From JACCTH01 sp050741915 (GTDB taxonomy: Bacteria; Actinomycetota; Acidimicrobiia; Spongiisociales; ZC4RG35), in contig JBOGEX010000157.1 in assembly GCA_050741915.1 (NCBI GenBank), positions 1-18,240 on the forward strand: DNA of 18,240 bases, in the 5' to 3' direction. Under the pieces are notes generated by a model. That model had not been told where the DNA came from, made no database searches, and saw only the letters and a list, made by a program, of their open reading frames with translations. Below, piece by piece: positions 1-6,657 of the stretch (position 1 is its first letter; each line of letters opens with the position of its first letter). The position numbers were made by a program, and so were the translations under genes.

Positions 1-1
1 G

Positions 2-463
2 TTCGACCTTCCCTACGCGTGCGTTCGGGCCGTCAACCCTGGCGAGATGCTGCCGCTGGTCGACCGGGTGGTCCGCGTCGTGCGGTCGTCGATCTTCGAT
101 TCGCCAGGCACGACAGGGTTCCTCGACACGACCATCGGCACGCTGTTCTCGTCGGACTGCTTCGGCGAGCTCACACCGTTCCGGGCGCGCGACGGAGCGG
201 AATACTCCGACGCGGAGCTGCGTGACGTCGTGTACACGGGGTCGTGGCTCATCTTGCAATGGCTGGCGCTGGTCGATCGGGACCGATTCGCGGCGCGCCT
301 CGATGGGATCCGCCGGATCGACCCGGCGTTGTTCCACAGTGCGGACCTGCCACCGGCGCGGGCAATGCAAGAACGCCTGCTGGCTGGTGCCGAACTGGTG
401 CCCAACCGCCCGGCACAACCGACAACAGTTGGCAGTCGTTCCCCTGACGTGGACTATCGCTGA
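2..463 (+). CDS. MBL-fold metallohydrolase, C-terminal part (partial, 5' end outside window)
   Basis: The reading frame is open from the first bases of the window to a TGA at 461-463, so the start lies upstream. Visible are 153 codons. Segments such as a D-S-P-x-T-x-G-F-x-D-T stretch, a following L-F-S-S-D-C-F-G and a Trp-rich helix resemble the distal part of MBL-fold proteins related to the oxygen-binding domain of flavodiiron proteins, where an Asp in the S-S-D-x-F segment is a metal ligand. The N-terminal H-x-H-x-D-H metal motif would lie outside the window, so activity cannot be judged. The gene ends about 35 bp before a tRNA remnant, so it may be the last chromosomal gene before an integration scar. 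The family call is moderate and the substrate is unknown. Confidence 0.6.
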   Translation, partial: FDLPYACVRAVNPGEMLPLVDRVVRVVRSSIFDSPGTTGFLDTTIGTLFSSDCFGELTPFRARDGAEYSDAELRDVVYTGSWLILQWLALVDRDRFAARLDGIRRIDPALFHSADLPPARAMQERLLAGAELVPNRPAQPTTVGSRSPDVDYR

Positions 464-494
464 TCGCCACCCATCAACCTCCATGGCCGGCTGC

Positions 495-544
495 TCGTAG
501 GGCTCATAACCCGAATGTCGTTGGTTCAAATCCCGCCCCCGCTA
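495..544 (+). tRNA. 3' half of a tRNA-Met (CAT anticodon), probable att-site remnant
   Basis: A CTCATAA anticodon loop (about 502-508) is followed by a CCC anticodon-stem strand, a T arm with TTCAAAT loop and a CCCCGCT acceptor strand ending ACTA. No matching 5' half (acceptor AGCGGGG or D arm) is found directly upstream. The remnant therefore starts at about the anticodon stem. Such 3' halves are typical of the attachment sites of tyrosine-recombinase elements that integrate into tRNA genes. The pairing has mismatches in the anticodon and T stems, which suggests decay. It is unlikely to be a functional tRNA. Confidence 0.6.
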
Positions 545-564
545 CTACATAACCGCAGGTCAGG

Positions 565-582
565 GCCCCTCTTGCGAGGGGC
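565..582 (+). terminator. Stem-loop 3' of the tRNA remnant
   Basis: A perfect 7-bp stem GCCCCTC/GAGGGGC closes a TTGC tetraloop about 20 bp after the tRNA remnant. Hairpins in this position commonly terminate tRNA transcripts. No T-run follows, so termination is inferred from position and stem strength only. Confidence 0.4.
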
Positions 583-604
583 TCACGGCTAAGCGGGAGG
601 CCTA

Positions 605-624
605 TGTCAAACCAGTGTCAAACC
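605..624 (+). repeat. Tandem 9-bp direct repeat TGTCAAACC with 2-bp spacer
   Basis: TGTCAAACC occurs at 605-613 and again at 616-624, separated by AG. It lies about 60 bp beyond the tRNA remnant. Short direct repeats beside a tRNA attachment core are a usual form for recombinase arm-type binding sites, which is why it is listed. The function is inferred. Confidence 0.35.
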
Positions 625-1160
625 GGCTTGGAGTAGGGCGTGATCGGCGACCTCCGCGAAAGGGCTTCCTGTCGGCCGAGCAGGACAAGGCGCTGCGCAC
701 GGCCACGACGGTACTCCTCGATCGGTTTTCGCTGACGTAGGCCACCTCGAGACCGGTGGAGAGTCGACGACACGGGCCGTTGCCGACGCCATGCGCGGCG
801 AGCTGGACTGGCGCTCCACCTCGACGGCTGGGCCTTCAAAAACAGGCTCGACCAGCCCTCCCGGGCAGGGATCCACCGACACGACGGCCTTGCCGGCGGC
901 TGAGGTGCGCACGGCGCCGACGGGTGGCCGCCTGTTCTTGATCAGGACGGGCTTCGGTCCGTTGGCGGAATGGATCGATGATCTGAGTCCGCCTTAGGAG
1001 TTCAACCGGGACTGGGAGGTGTTCGACGCCCGGATGGCCGTTCGCGCAACGCCGCTCGAGACTGAGGGGGGACACCCCGGAGCATCGACCTGACCGAGGA
1101 ACCAGAGCAGCCGATGGCCAATGCTGACGGTGCTCTCTGGCCCATCAGCTCCTCAGCCGG
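625..1160. other. Gene-poor stretch beside the tRNA remnant
   Basis: No convincing gene is present. Short open frames on both strands have atypical composition and no ribosome binding site. A phrase of about 27 codons ending at the TAG near 738-740 reads like the tail of a protein but cannot be assigned. It is best read as decayed sequence left by integration or excision at the tRNA. Confidence 0.4.
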
Positions 1161-1631
1161 TCAGCTGGCGAACGAGCCCACCAGGTCGCCGTTGAGCATG
1201 ACCTCACGGCTCTCACCCTGCCACCTGCCCAACGGGACGGCGATGATGAAGGGCTTGATAACCTGGGCGCAGTTCTGGTCACTGGCTGTCTGAGAGATCA
1301 TCTCGATCTCGATCGCCTCGCCGGTGTCCTCAACCGACCGGAAGATCTCGTGACACGGGTTTGGTTTCTCCCCCTCGACATTGACCATCACCTGGATGGG
1401 GAAGCTCTCCATGATCCTCAGCCCCGAGCTGGCGATCATAACCGGCCCATCGATGTTTCCCGGGATCGGGGGTCTGGGCTCCGGGATCATGCCCGGTTCG
1501 CTTGGCTCCGCGATGGGCTGGTCGCCCGGATCGACGGCATCCGCCGAAGTCGGCGTCTCGCTCGACCCGCCATCGAGGGCGGTGCAGGCCACCAGGGCTG
1601 GGACTATCAGGAGTAAGTCGAATCGTCTCAT
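1161..1631 (-). CDS. Predicted lipoprotein of unknown function
   Basis: The 156-aa protein begins MRRFD and has a short hydrophobic signal with a lipobox (L-V-A-C, Cys at residue 16), so it is predicted to be lipid-anchored on the outer face of the membrane. A low-complexity Pro/Glu/Ser/Gly linker covers about residues 20-65. It is followed by a compact domain with an N-P-C-H-E motif, a second Cys (about residue 121) preceding Q-V-I-x-P-F, and an L-N-G-D-L tail. I have a vague memory of similar Cys-paired beta domains in hypothetical secreted proteins but can give no named family. The frame is open far upstream, but the lipobox decides the start, because the extension encodes Arg-rich nonsense. 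No strong Shine-Dalgarno is visible. It is transcribed away from marR. Confidence 0.6.
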   Translation of the reverse strand: MRRFDLLLIVPALVACTALDGGSSETPTSADAVDPGDQPIAEPSEPGMIPEPRPPIPGNIDGPVMIASSGLRIMESFPIQVMVNVEGEKPNPCHEIFRSVEDTGEAIEIEMISQTASDQNCAQVIKPFIIAVPLGRWQGESREVMLNGDLVGSFAS

Positions 1632-1918
1632 CTGCGTATTGGATGAAATGCGGGCCGGCACGGTTCCCGCGCCCTTCACTGCGATTCTTTGATGCTGGCG
1701 CGCCTGGGTTGTGCCCGCAATTGCGTTTGCGGCTCGGGCAGCCGCGCGACCGTTTTGCGAACCGGTGCGTTTCGTCCTCCTGATGATCGGACAGCGTCGG
1801 GACGACCTCCCGCTGAACCTCTCGTTGAGGAGCCGGAATGCTCCGTCATCGACGCCACCCTTGACCCGGATGCGAACGAGTCGATCACCGCCATGTGCGT
1901 GCCTCCTCCACGGTATTG
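1632..1918. other. Intergenic region with a possible decayed minus-strand gene
   Basis: On the minus strand a good GGAGGAG ribosome binding site (about 1902-1908) lies a few bases before an ATG near 1892. The frame it opens is low-complexity Ser/Gly/Arg-rich, while a neighbouring frame gives more protein-like sequence. This suggests a small gene divergent from marR that has been frameshifted. No product can be named, and the call rests only on the ribosome binding site and frame behaviour. Confidence 0.25.
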
Positions 1919-1936
1919 TGCGTGAACGCTCACGCA
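1919..1936 (+). promoter_or_regulatory. Palindromic operator O1 upstream of marR
   Basis: TGCGTGA-ACGC-TCACGCA is a perfect 7-bp inverted repeat with a 4-bp spacer, 38 bp before the marR start. The same arms recur downstream of marR at 2484-2501, and a shortened version sits at 2456-2469. Matching palindromes on both sides of a MarR gene suggest autoregulation. Confidence 0.7.
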
Positions 1937-1974
1937 AGTGACGATATGTACGGTGAGCACGCACATGCCAAGCC

Positions 1975-2433
1975 GTGGATTGGAGCAAGATTGTGGCTGA
2001 GCACTTCACAGGCATCGAGCATGCGGCATGGGGAGGTTTCTTGGGGGCGTTCGGGCGGATCAACCGCCTGATCGAGGCGGATCTCCAGGAGCATTCCCGC
2101 ATCAGCCACGTCGAGTTCGAGGTGCTATTGCGTCTCTCGTGGGAGAAGAGCCACCGCCTTCGGATCCAGGACCTGGCCGCGCAGAGCATCCTCACCCGCA
2201 GCGGGATCAGTCGCGTGGTCGAGCGCTTGGAGCGCGTTGGGTTGGTCGTCCGCGAGGGAGCCATCGAGGACCGGCGCGGTGCGTACGCCGTCCTCACTCC
2301 TGCCGGGGTTAAGCGATTCCGCACAGCGATGAAAGCCCACCTGGCGTTCGTACGGGAGCACTTTCTCGTCTACTTCAACGATAAAGAACTCGAGCAGATG
2401 GCGGAATTCTGGAAGCGCCTCGACCGCGGTTGA
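1975..2433 (+). CDS. MarR-family transcriptional regulator
   Basis: This 152-aa protein has the MarR winged-helix layout. An N-terminal dimerisation helix is followed by a helix-turn-helix around residues 62-95 (R-I-Q-D-L-A, then S-G-I-S-R-V-V-E-R-L) and a wing with the family-typical D-R-R-G at about residues 100-103 leading into L-T-P-A-G. The C-terminal helices complete the dimer interface. The GTG at 1975 is the first start after an in-frame TGA at 1954-1956, and no strong ribosome binding site precedes it. Palindromes at 1919-1936, 2456-2469 and 2484-2501 are the likely operators, so it probably represses itself and the promoter at 2448-2477. The ligand is unknown. MarR proteins usually respond to phenolics, drugs or oxidants. 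Confidence 0.88.
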   Translation: MDWSKIVAEHFTGIEHAAWGGFLGAFGRINRLIEADLQEHSRISHVEFEVLLRLSWEKSHRLRIQDLAAQSILTRSGISRVVERLERVGLVVREGAIEDRRGAYAVLTPAGVKRFRTAMKAHLAFVREHFLVYFNDKELEQMAEFWKRLDRG

Positions 2434-2447
2434 GCAGCCCCTGCCGA

Positions 2448-2477
2448 TTGACATATGCGTGACCACGCAACTATACT
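2448..2477 (+). promoter_or_regulatory. Near-consensus sigma-70 promoter under MarR control
   Basis: TTGACA (2448-2453) and TATACT (2472-2477) are separated by 18 bp. The expected transcription start falls at about 2484, where the downstream operator begins. One palindrome lies between the hexamers and another covers the start, a geometry in which a bound repressor would block RNA polymerase. Confidence 0.75.
2456..2469 (+). promoter_or_regulatory. Operator O2 between -35 and -10
   Basis: TGCGTG-AC-CACGCA is an inverted repeat with 6-bp arms. It shares the TGCGTG half-site of O1 and O3 but has a 2-bp spacer. It occupies the spacer of the promoter at 2448-2477. It is presumably a second binding mode or a weaker site for the MarR protein. 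Confidence 0.6.
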
Positions 2478-2483
2478 GCTGAT

Positions 2484-2501
2484 TGCGTGACAGCTCACGC
2501 A
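2484..2501 (+). promoter_or_regulatory. Operator O3 at the transcription start
   Basis: TGCGTGA-CAGC-TCACGCA has exactly the arms of O1 with a different 4-bp spacer. It starts 7 bases after the -10 hexamer, so it overlaps the expected start of the transcript that reads into the leader ORF and the membrane protein. Confidence 0.7.
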
Positions 2502-2529
2502 CTTGTGACACACGCGACAGGAGGAAGAG

Positions 2530-2640
2530 ATGGTTGATGTGAGGGGTCTCGTGGCCCCCTTCCACACCAGATGCTTGACCGTGAATCCGAACATCGACGT
2601 CGCGCAGACGACGGCGAGTTGTTGTCGTCGAGAGGGATAG
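2530..2640 (+). CDS. 36-codon leader ORF with a consensus ribosome binding site
   Basis: The ATG at 2530 follows a full AGGAGG at 2519-2524, the best Shine-Dalgarno of this transcript. The ORF ends with TAG at 2638-2640, 4 bp before the ATG of the membrane protein at 2645. The 36-residue product begins MVDVRGL, has no membrane segment, and ends with an S-C-C-R-R-E-G tail containing paired cysteines. It may be a leader peptide that couples translation to the next gene, or an N-terminal remnant of a lost gene. Its place at the 5' end of a MarR-controlled transcript favours a leader, but no function is shown. Confidence 0.45.
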   Translation: MVDVRGLVAPFHTRCLTVNPNIDVAQTTASCCRREG

Positions 2641-2644
2641 TCCG

Positions 2645-3100
2645 ATGACAGACTCGACCGTCCACACGTCCAGGTTCGCGACCATCATCCCGAATGTCCG
2701 CCGGTTCCCGATCGCGATGCTGGTGTTCGGCTGGTTCCTCGTCGCGACCAACGCCTTCTTCGGCATCATGTTCGTCGTCAACGCCGCCGACGTCATCCCC
2801 GGGCTCGCCGCAAGCGGCGCTGACCAGCAGGCGGCGATCATGGTCGCAGGCCGCAATCTCGGGCAGGCGCTCATCCTGGGCTTCGCCCTGCAGTACAAAA
2901 ATGTCCGCGTGCTCCAGTTCGTCTGGCTGATGGCGATCATCCGCGAGGTCTTTGATCTCGCCGGGACCCTCATCCGCGGAAGTGGCCCCAGCCCCGCGAT
3001 CATCGCCGCGGTGCTCGTGATCGAAGTCGCGTCGTTCATCTACCTGGGAGCAATCGCGAGCGGTCGCGTGGCCAAGTACCGACCGGCGTCGGCCGGATGA
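2645..3100 (+). CDS. Small integral membrane protein (DUF4267-like)
   Basis: The 151-aa protein has four predicted membrane segments at about residues 21-48, 62-80, 85-108 and 115-140, with short charged loops including a K-N-V-R turn. Its size and pattern resemble DUF4267-type four-helix membrane proteins of unknown function. This assignment is from general appearance, not an alignment. The ATG at 2645 follows a GAGAGGG ribosome binding site. It is the first full-length gene behind the MarR-controlled promoter and is probably de-repressed when the regulator's ligand appears. The short protein at 3153 follows after 52 bp and is probably co-transcribed. Confidence 0.7.
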   Translation: MTDSTVHTSRFATIIPNVRRFPIAMLVFGWFLVATNAFFGIMFVVNAADVIPGLAASGADQQAAIMVAGRNLGQALILGFALQYKNVRVLQFVWLMAIIREVFDLAGTLIRGSGPSPAIIAAVLVIEVASFIYLGAIASGRVAKYRPASAG

Positions 3101-3152
3101 GTCTCGTCATTTTCGGTTCGATGTTCGTTCGCTCAGTTCCGGAGTACGACAG

Positions 3153-3488
3153 ATGAACGAGGCGCAGCGCACCGCCCCGGCCAACCCGTCCAGGGTCACC
3201 TTCGAAATCGTGATGCTCCGGATCAAGCCCGGTGTGGAGATCTCCGCGTTCATCGCGGCCGACCACAACATGGAGGTCAACTTCGTGTCACTGCAGCACG
3301 GCTTCATCAGTCGGGAAGTGGGGCTCAGCAAGGACGGACGGGACTTCTTCGTTATCGTCCGGTGGGCGACCCTGGAGGACGCCGAAGCAGCGGCCGCAGC
3401 CTTCTTTGCGAGTCCCTGGGGCAGCGAGCGGGCCGACCCGACCGACGTTGTCCTATTCAACCACTTCGTCGTCGGCATGGCGAAATAG
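3153..3488 (+). CDS. Small dimeric alpha/beta-barrel (ABM-type) protein
   Basis: This 111-aa protein has a beta-alpha-beta-beta-alpha-beta pattern: a first strand (residues 15-23), a helix with F-I-A-A-D-H, a strand near the Q-H-G-F-I-S-R-E motif, a strand with F-F-V-I-V-R-W, an Ala-rich helix and a final F-N-H-F strand. This is the form of dimeric ferredoxin-like barrels of the antibiotic-biosynthesis monooxygenase, heme-degrading or EthD-like kind. The catalytic class cannot be fixed. A GGAG about 9 bases before the ATG supports the start. It is the last clear gene of the MarR-regulated unit, which fits a role in oxidising or sensing a small aromatic compound (inference). Confidence 0.65.
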   Translation: MNEAQRTAPANPSRVTFEIVMLRIKPGVEISAFIAADHNMEVNFVSLQHGFISREVGLSKDGRDFFVIVRWATLEDAEAAAAAFFASPWGSERADPTDVVLFNHFVVGMAK

Positions 3489-3792
3489 CCGCGAAGGTGA
3501 GCGCAGTTGTCGTCCGTTGGACTGACCGCGGTGCCTGACTGTGATGAGTGAGGCGCTCGATGCTCTCAGCGAATAGAGCTACCAGCGTCACCCTCATTGC
3601 CGCCTCACTTACCGCGGGATCAACGCATCATCCTTGTACACGAGAACTGACAAGCAATGTCAGCGGCCGAATTACGCATCCGTCCTCGGCGTCGGCATGA
3701 TCGCTCACGCCGAGCCTGGCTTAGATGTAGCAAAGGTGCGTCTTGGCGGTGGCCTCAATGATGAGGAGAGCGGCCAGCAGTCGATCGGTTGA
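3489..3792. other. Intergenic, no gene seen
   Basis: All six frames are broken by stops and no RNA gene, repeat or clear promoter is visible. It leads into the decayed segment that starts near 3793 and probably belongs to the same degraded block. Confidence 0.4.
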
Positions 3793-4010
3793 TCCCCAGT
3801 CGAGGAGCGCCCACGAGACTTCATCGTGAGCCTGCCGCGTCCGCCGGGCTACCTGGGCGTCCGAGACTTCCACGATCTCGACGGCCCTCCCACGGGTGTT
3901 GCATCCGACATGTATCGATCCAACGAGCGCCCGTTTGTGCGTCCCGTCTATGACGACGACAGGGCCAATTCAGAACTGCGGCGCGCGATTGATTCGTTCA
4001 TTCTCGCCCG
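3793..4010 (+). pseudogene. Remnant resembling a Z1-domain endonuclease
   Basis: The frame opens after a TGA at 3790 and runs for about 73 codons of protein-like sequence: R-D-F-I-V-S-L-P-R-P, then G-Y-L-G-V-R-D-F, later R-P-F-V-R-P-V-Y-D and a helix E-L-R-R-A-I-D-S-F-I-L-A. This succession recalls the middle of Z1-domain proteins (PF10593), predicted endonucleases found with MORC-type ATPases and methyltransferases in defence islands. The match is from memory. The frame then becomes Arg/Ser nonsense and a neighbouring frame takes over, so the gene is frameshifted or deleted. It could be the relic of a defence system carried by an element integrated at the tRNA. Confidence 0.4.
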
Positions 4011-4690
4011 TTGGCGCCGGTGGCGGAGGATGACATCGTCTTCAACGAGAAGCTATTCATGGGGCTCCTCGAGGTTCTCGACCTCAAAGAAGAAGTGCTA
4101 GAGGTCGATTCGTCGGTGGTCAGTGCTGTGTTGGGTATGGCCAGTCCAGGTCAGGTACTCGAGCTGTTAACCAGGTATCGGTGGCTTGACCATCGTCCCC
4201 TTGGAGCCGGAGTTGGAGTGCCTCAACGGCAAGCACGGAGATCCGGCGATTGACGACTGGGTCATCGTCGCACCACAGCTTCAGAGAGGCGGCGCAGGCG
4301 CGTTGTGGGACATCGGACAAAGGGCCTTGTCGGTGCACCTTCGCAGACGTGCCCCGGGTACCCATCTGGTGAATGCCTATGCCGGGCCCGCCGATAGGAA
4401 GATCCTGCAATCATTGCGGAGGTCGATCCGGAGGGGGAGGCATCGCCGGATGAGGCTGTCGGGTCCATCCGAAGGGAGCGGCGGGGCGTAATGCTCGTCT
4501 TTCCGATCACCCATGAGATGAACCCAGGCAAGGCCTGGCATCCGACCATGGGGTTCACGCTGTGTTTCCGCGCAACCACATCAAGCGACAGATTGGGTTT
4601 GTCGTTCGAATGCCGCCAGCTAACCGGCGAGGAAGTGTCGTGTACCTACCGGAGCCAGAATGTCGCCCGTGTTCGCGACTTGACGGCCAG
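4011..4690 (+). pseudogene. Frame-hopping coding remnant, possibly the rest of the same gene
   Basis: Protein-like text passes through three frames: an acidic helical segment from 4011 to about 4180 (with N-E-K-L-F-M-G-L-L-E-V-L-D-L), then about 4171-4400 (with E-C-L-N-G-K-H-G-D), then about 4402-4690 (with R-R-G-V-M-L-V-F-P-I-T and P-T-M-G-F-T-L). The last part resembles a 'glllLYPl...GfaisfP' tail that I associate with Z1 proteins, but the match is weak. No single frame can encode an intact product, so this is decayed coding sequence. Confidence 0.3.
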
Positions 4691-4725
4691 AATTTTTTTC
4701 GGGGCCGCGGTTCGGAGGTTAATTT

Positions 4726-5979
4726 CTAGCCGGCGATGGAGTGTGGGCCCTCACCCAGATTGGCGGCGAGGTGGTCGGTGAGATCGCGGGCGTCGTCCTC
4801 GGCGCCATGGATGAAGCTCGACTTCCGTCGCCGCAACATGTTAAGGCCGATCCTGTACATGCCGGGGGCGTCAGTGACGATCCCACCCTTATGACGGACT
4901 TGTCCCTTGTGATCGAGAACGGGGACCTGGAGCCAGCCATAGTCGGGTCGGTAGCCGGTGGCCCAGAAAATCGTGGCGATCTCACCGCTCCGAAGGTCGA
5001 GGATAAGCCGTGGGGATTCTTCGACTCGGGTAGAGGCGAATCGGTGAGGTGGAGCGACCTCTCCGTCCAGTCCGACGGTTTCAGCCCATTGGTCGAGGGT
5101 ACCGAGCAGGCGGCCCATCTTCAGGTCGGCGAGGGAGCACTTATTTCGGAGTGATCCCGAGAACTGCGCCTTGCCCTCGGCGATTCCCCCTAGCCGCCCG
5201 ACCAGCTTGACTCCCCGATCGGTGAGAGCGTTGAGATCCAGCATCGATCGCTCCGGCGTCCCCACCAACTGGGGTGAGGGGAGGTGCCGGGCCCGCACGA
5301 GGTCGTCCACCTCGTCGTAACGCTCGTCCTGGATCCCGCTGGCTTCAAGCCACCACATGATGTCCTTGCCCCGATACACCCGCGGCAGGCGCACATGCTC
5401 GCCCACCGCCAGTGTCACCGGACGTCCCGACCGATGCAGCTCATCTGCGACCTGGACTCCGGTCGCTGATGCCCCCACGACGAGAACGCCTCCTTCGGGT
5501 AGCTGTTCAGGTGATCGGTACTCGAGCGGGGTGACCGTCGCCATCGATGAGGGCACGTCACCGGCTATGGCCGGGAGGTGAGCTGAATTGAAGCCGCCCG
5601 TGGCCAGCACCAACGTCGGCGCCTCCCAGACGCCGTTGTCGGTGATCACCTCGTAACCGTCGTCGAGCCGCCTCACCGACTTGACGGTCGTTTTCAGTTG
5701 CAGGGGCGCTTCGATATGTCGGGCATAGCCAGTTATGAAATCGACGATCTCCGGCATCGCCATGTAGCCGTCCGGATCGGCGCCCGAATAGTCGAAGTCG
5801 GGCAACCGGCTTTGCCAGTTGGGAGTCAATAGGCGCAGAGAGTCCCAGCGCTCGGTTCGCCAGGTGTTGGCTACCTGACCGCGCTCGATCACCACATGTT
5901 CGATCGAGCGCTGAGTCAGGTGATAGCTGATGGCAAGGCCAGCGTGCCCTGCACCGATCACGACGGTCGTCGTGCGCAT
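4726..5979 (-). CDS. FMO-like FAD/NAD(P)-dependent flavoprotein oxidoreductase
   Basis: This 417-aa protein has an N-terminal FAD-binding Rossmann motif G-A-G-H-A-G (residues 9-14), an N-T-W-R-T-E-R-W-D-S segment (39-48) typical of flavin-containing monooxygenases and related reductases, a second dinucleotide motif G-A-S-A-T-G (169-174) for NAD(P)H, and a late F-W-A-T-G-Y-R-P-D-Y motif. It should be a cytosolic flavoenzyme that uses NAD(P)H to activate oxygen or reduce a substrate. Soft nucleophiles such as S, N or Se compounds are common FMO substrates, but none can be assigned. It starts 12 bp after the OsmC gene and is probably the last gene of the minus-strand run. No terminator with a T-tract is seen after its stop. 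Confidence 0.85.
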   Translation of the reverse strand: MRTTTVVIGAGHAGLAISYHLTQRSIEHVVIERGQVANTWRTERWDSLRLLTPNWQSRLPDFDYSGADPDGYMAMPEIVDFITGYARHIEAPLQLKTTVKSVRRLDDGYEVITDNGVWEAPTLVLATGGFNSAHLPAIAGDVPSSMATVTPLEYRSPEQLPEGGVLVVGASATGVQVADELHRSGRPVTLAVGEHVRLPRVYRGKDIMWWLEASGIQDERYDEVDDLVRARHLPSPQLVGTPERSMLDLNALTDRGVKLVGRLGGIAEGKAQFSGSLRNKCSLADLKMGRLLGTLDQWAETVGLDGEVAPPHRFASTRVEESPRLILDLRSGEIATIFWATGYRPDYGWLQVPVLDHKGQVRHKGGIVTDAPGMYRIGLNMLRRRKSSFIHGAEDDARDLTDHLAANLGEGPHSIAG

Positions 5980-5991
5980 ACCGCTATCTAA

Positions 5992-6552
5992 TTAGTTGAC
6001 CTCGACGGTCACGTTGGTGGGGTTGGTGATGAGGTCGAAGACCGCCGAGCGCTTCTGGGACTGAGCGACCAAAGCCTCGATCTCTTCCTGGGTGGCGTCG
6101 GCATCAATCTCATATTTGACCCTGATGTCGGTGAACCCGTTGCGGATCTCGGGGTCACCGCCGAGGATGCCCTGAACGTCCATGTCGCCTTCGAGGGTCG
6201 CCTTGACCGAGTTCAGTTGGATTTCTCGATTCTGGGCAACGGCGGCGATGCCCGCCGTCAGGCAGCTCGCCAGCCCAACCAGCGCAATCTCGACCGGTGT
6301 GGCGCCGTGATCCTCGGAAGCGAAAACCTCGGGGTGATCGGCCTCGAACTTGAACGTCGAGATGTGGGTCTGCTCGTCGCCGAGGCCAAAGAACCCCTTG
6401 ACGGTGGTCTCGCTGTGGGTGCCCCGGATCCATTCGTTGCTGGCGCGCCACTTGAACTTGGCCGCCTCCGGTGCGCTGGATAGAGCCGTTCTCGCGTCCA
6501 ACAATGCCTTGACATTGACCCCGTTATCAACGGGCTTGGTGGTTGTGGTCAT
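5992..6552 (-). CDS. OsmC-family protein
   Basis: The 186-aa protein has the OsmC/Ohr fold: an early G-T-H-S-E-T region, the central helix with P-V-E-I-A-L-V-G-L-A-S-C and Cys97 at the usual first catalytic position, and a C-terminal T-V-E-V-N strand. The second Cys expected late in true organic-hydroperoxide reductases is absent. The region reads Q-K-R-S-A-V-F-D, as in some OsmC-like proteins, so it may not be a classical Ohr peroxidase. The start is set at 6552 because AAGGAG lies 6 bases before it on the minus strand. The 7-residue longer form has no such site. It lies between two flavoenzyme genes, consistent with a thiol or oxidant stress unit. Confidence 0.88.
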   Translation of the reverse strand: MTTTTKPVDNGVNVKALLDARTALSSAPEAAKFKWRASNEWIRGTHSETTVKGFFGLGDEQTHISTFKFEADHPEVFASEDHGATPVEIALVGLASCLTAGIAAVAQNREIQLNSVKATLEGDMDVQGILGGDPEIRNGFTDIRVKYEIDADATQEEIEALVAQSQKRSAVFDLITNPTNVTVEVN

Positions 6553-6657
6553 ATGAGCTCCTTGGTTGGTCACTGCCGTGTTGACGGCGCGGTTCGTATC
6601 AACGACTAAATCGTGGTTTGGCGAATCACTTCTAGGTCTCCTCTCGCCACGATCCGG
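6553..6657 (-). promoter_or_regulatory. Intergenic gap within the minus-strand run
   Basis: This 105-bp gap between the FAD-oxidase stop and the OsmC start contains only the AAGGAG ribosome binding site as a recognisable signal. No copy of the TGCAAT/CGTCTC elements is present, and no clear terminator. Read-through from upstream is possible, but an internal promoter cannot be excluded. Confidence 0.35.

Noticed and set aside
607..1075. Several 60-100-codon frames near the tRNA remnant
   Set aside because: They conflict with each other, lack ribosome binding sites and have biased Pro/Ser/Arg composition. No integrase motif (R...H-x-x-R...Y) was found.
1632..2324. Long N-terminal extension of the minus-strand lipoprotein frame, opposite marR
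   Set aside because: The extension encodes Arg/Ser-rich shadow sequence antisense to marR. The lipobox at residues 13-16 from the ATG at 1631 fixes the real start.
2125..3039. 304-codon minus-strand frame over marR and the membrane protein
   Set aside because: It is antisense to two clear genes and to the operator/promoter region, and has no ribosome binding site or recognisable domain.
4691..4699. T-run as an intrinsic terminator
   Set aside because: It lies on the plus strand downstream of decayed sequence with no convincing hairpin before it, and it has the wrong orientation for the flavoprotein gene ending at 4726.
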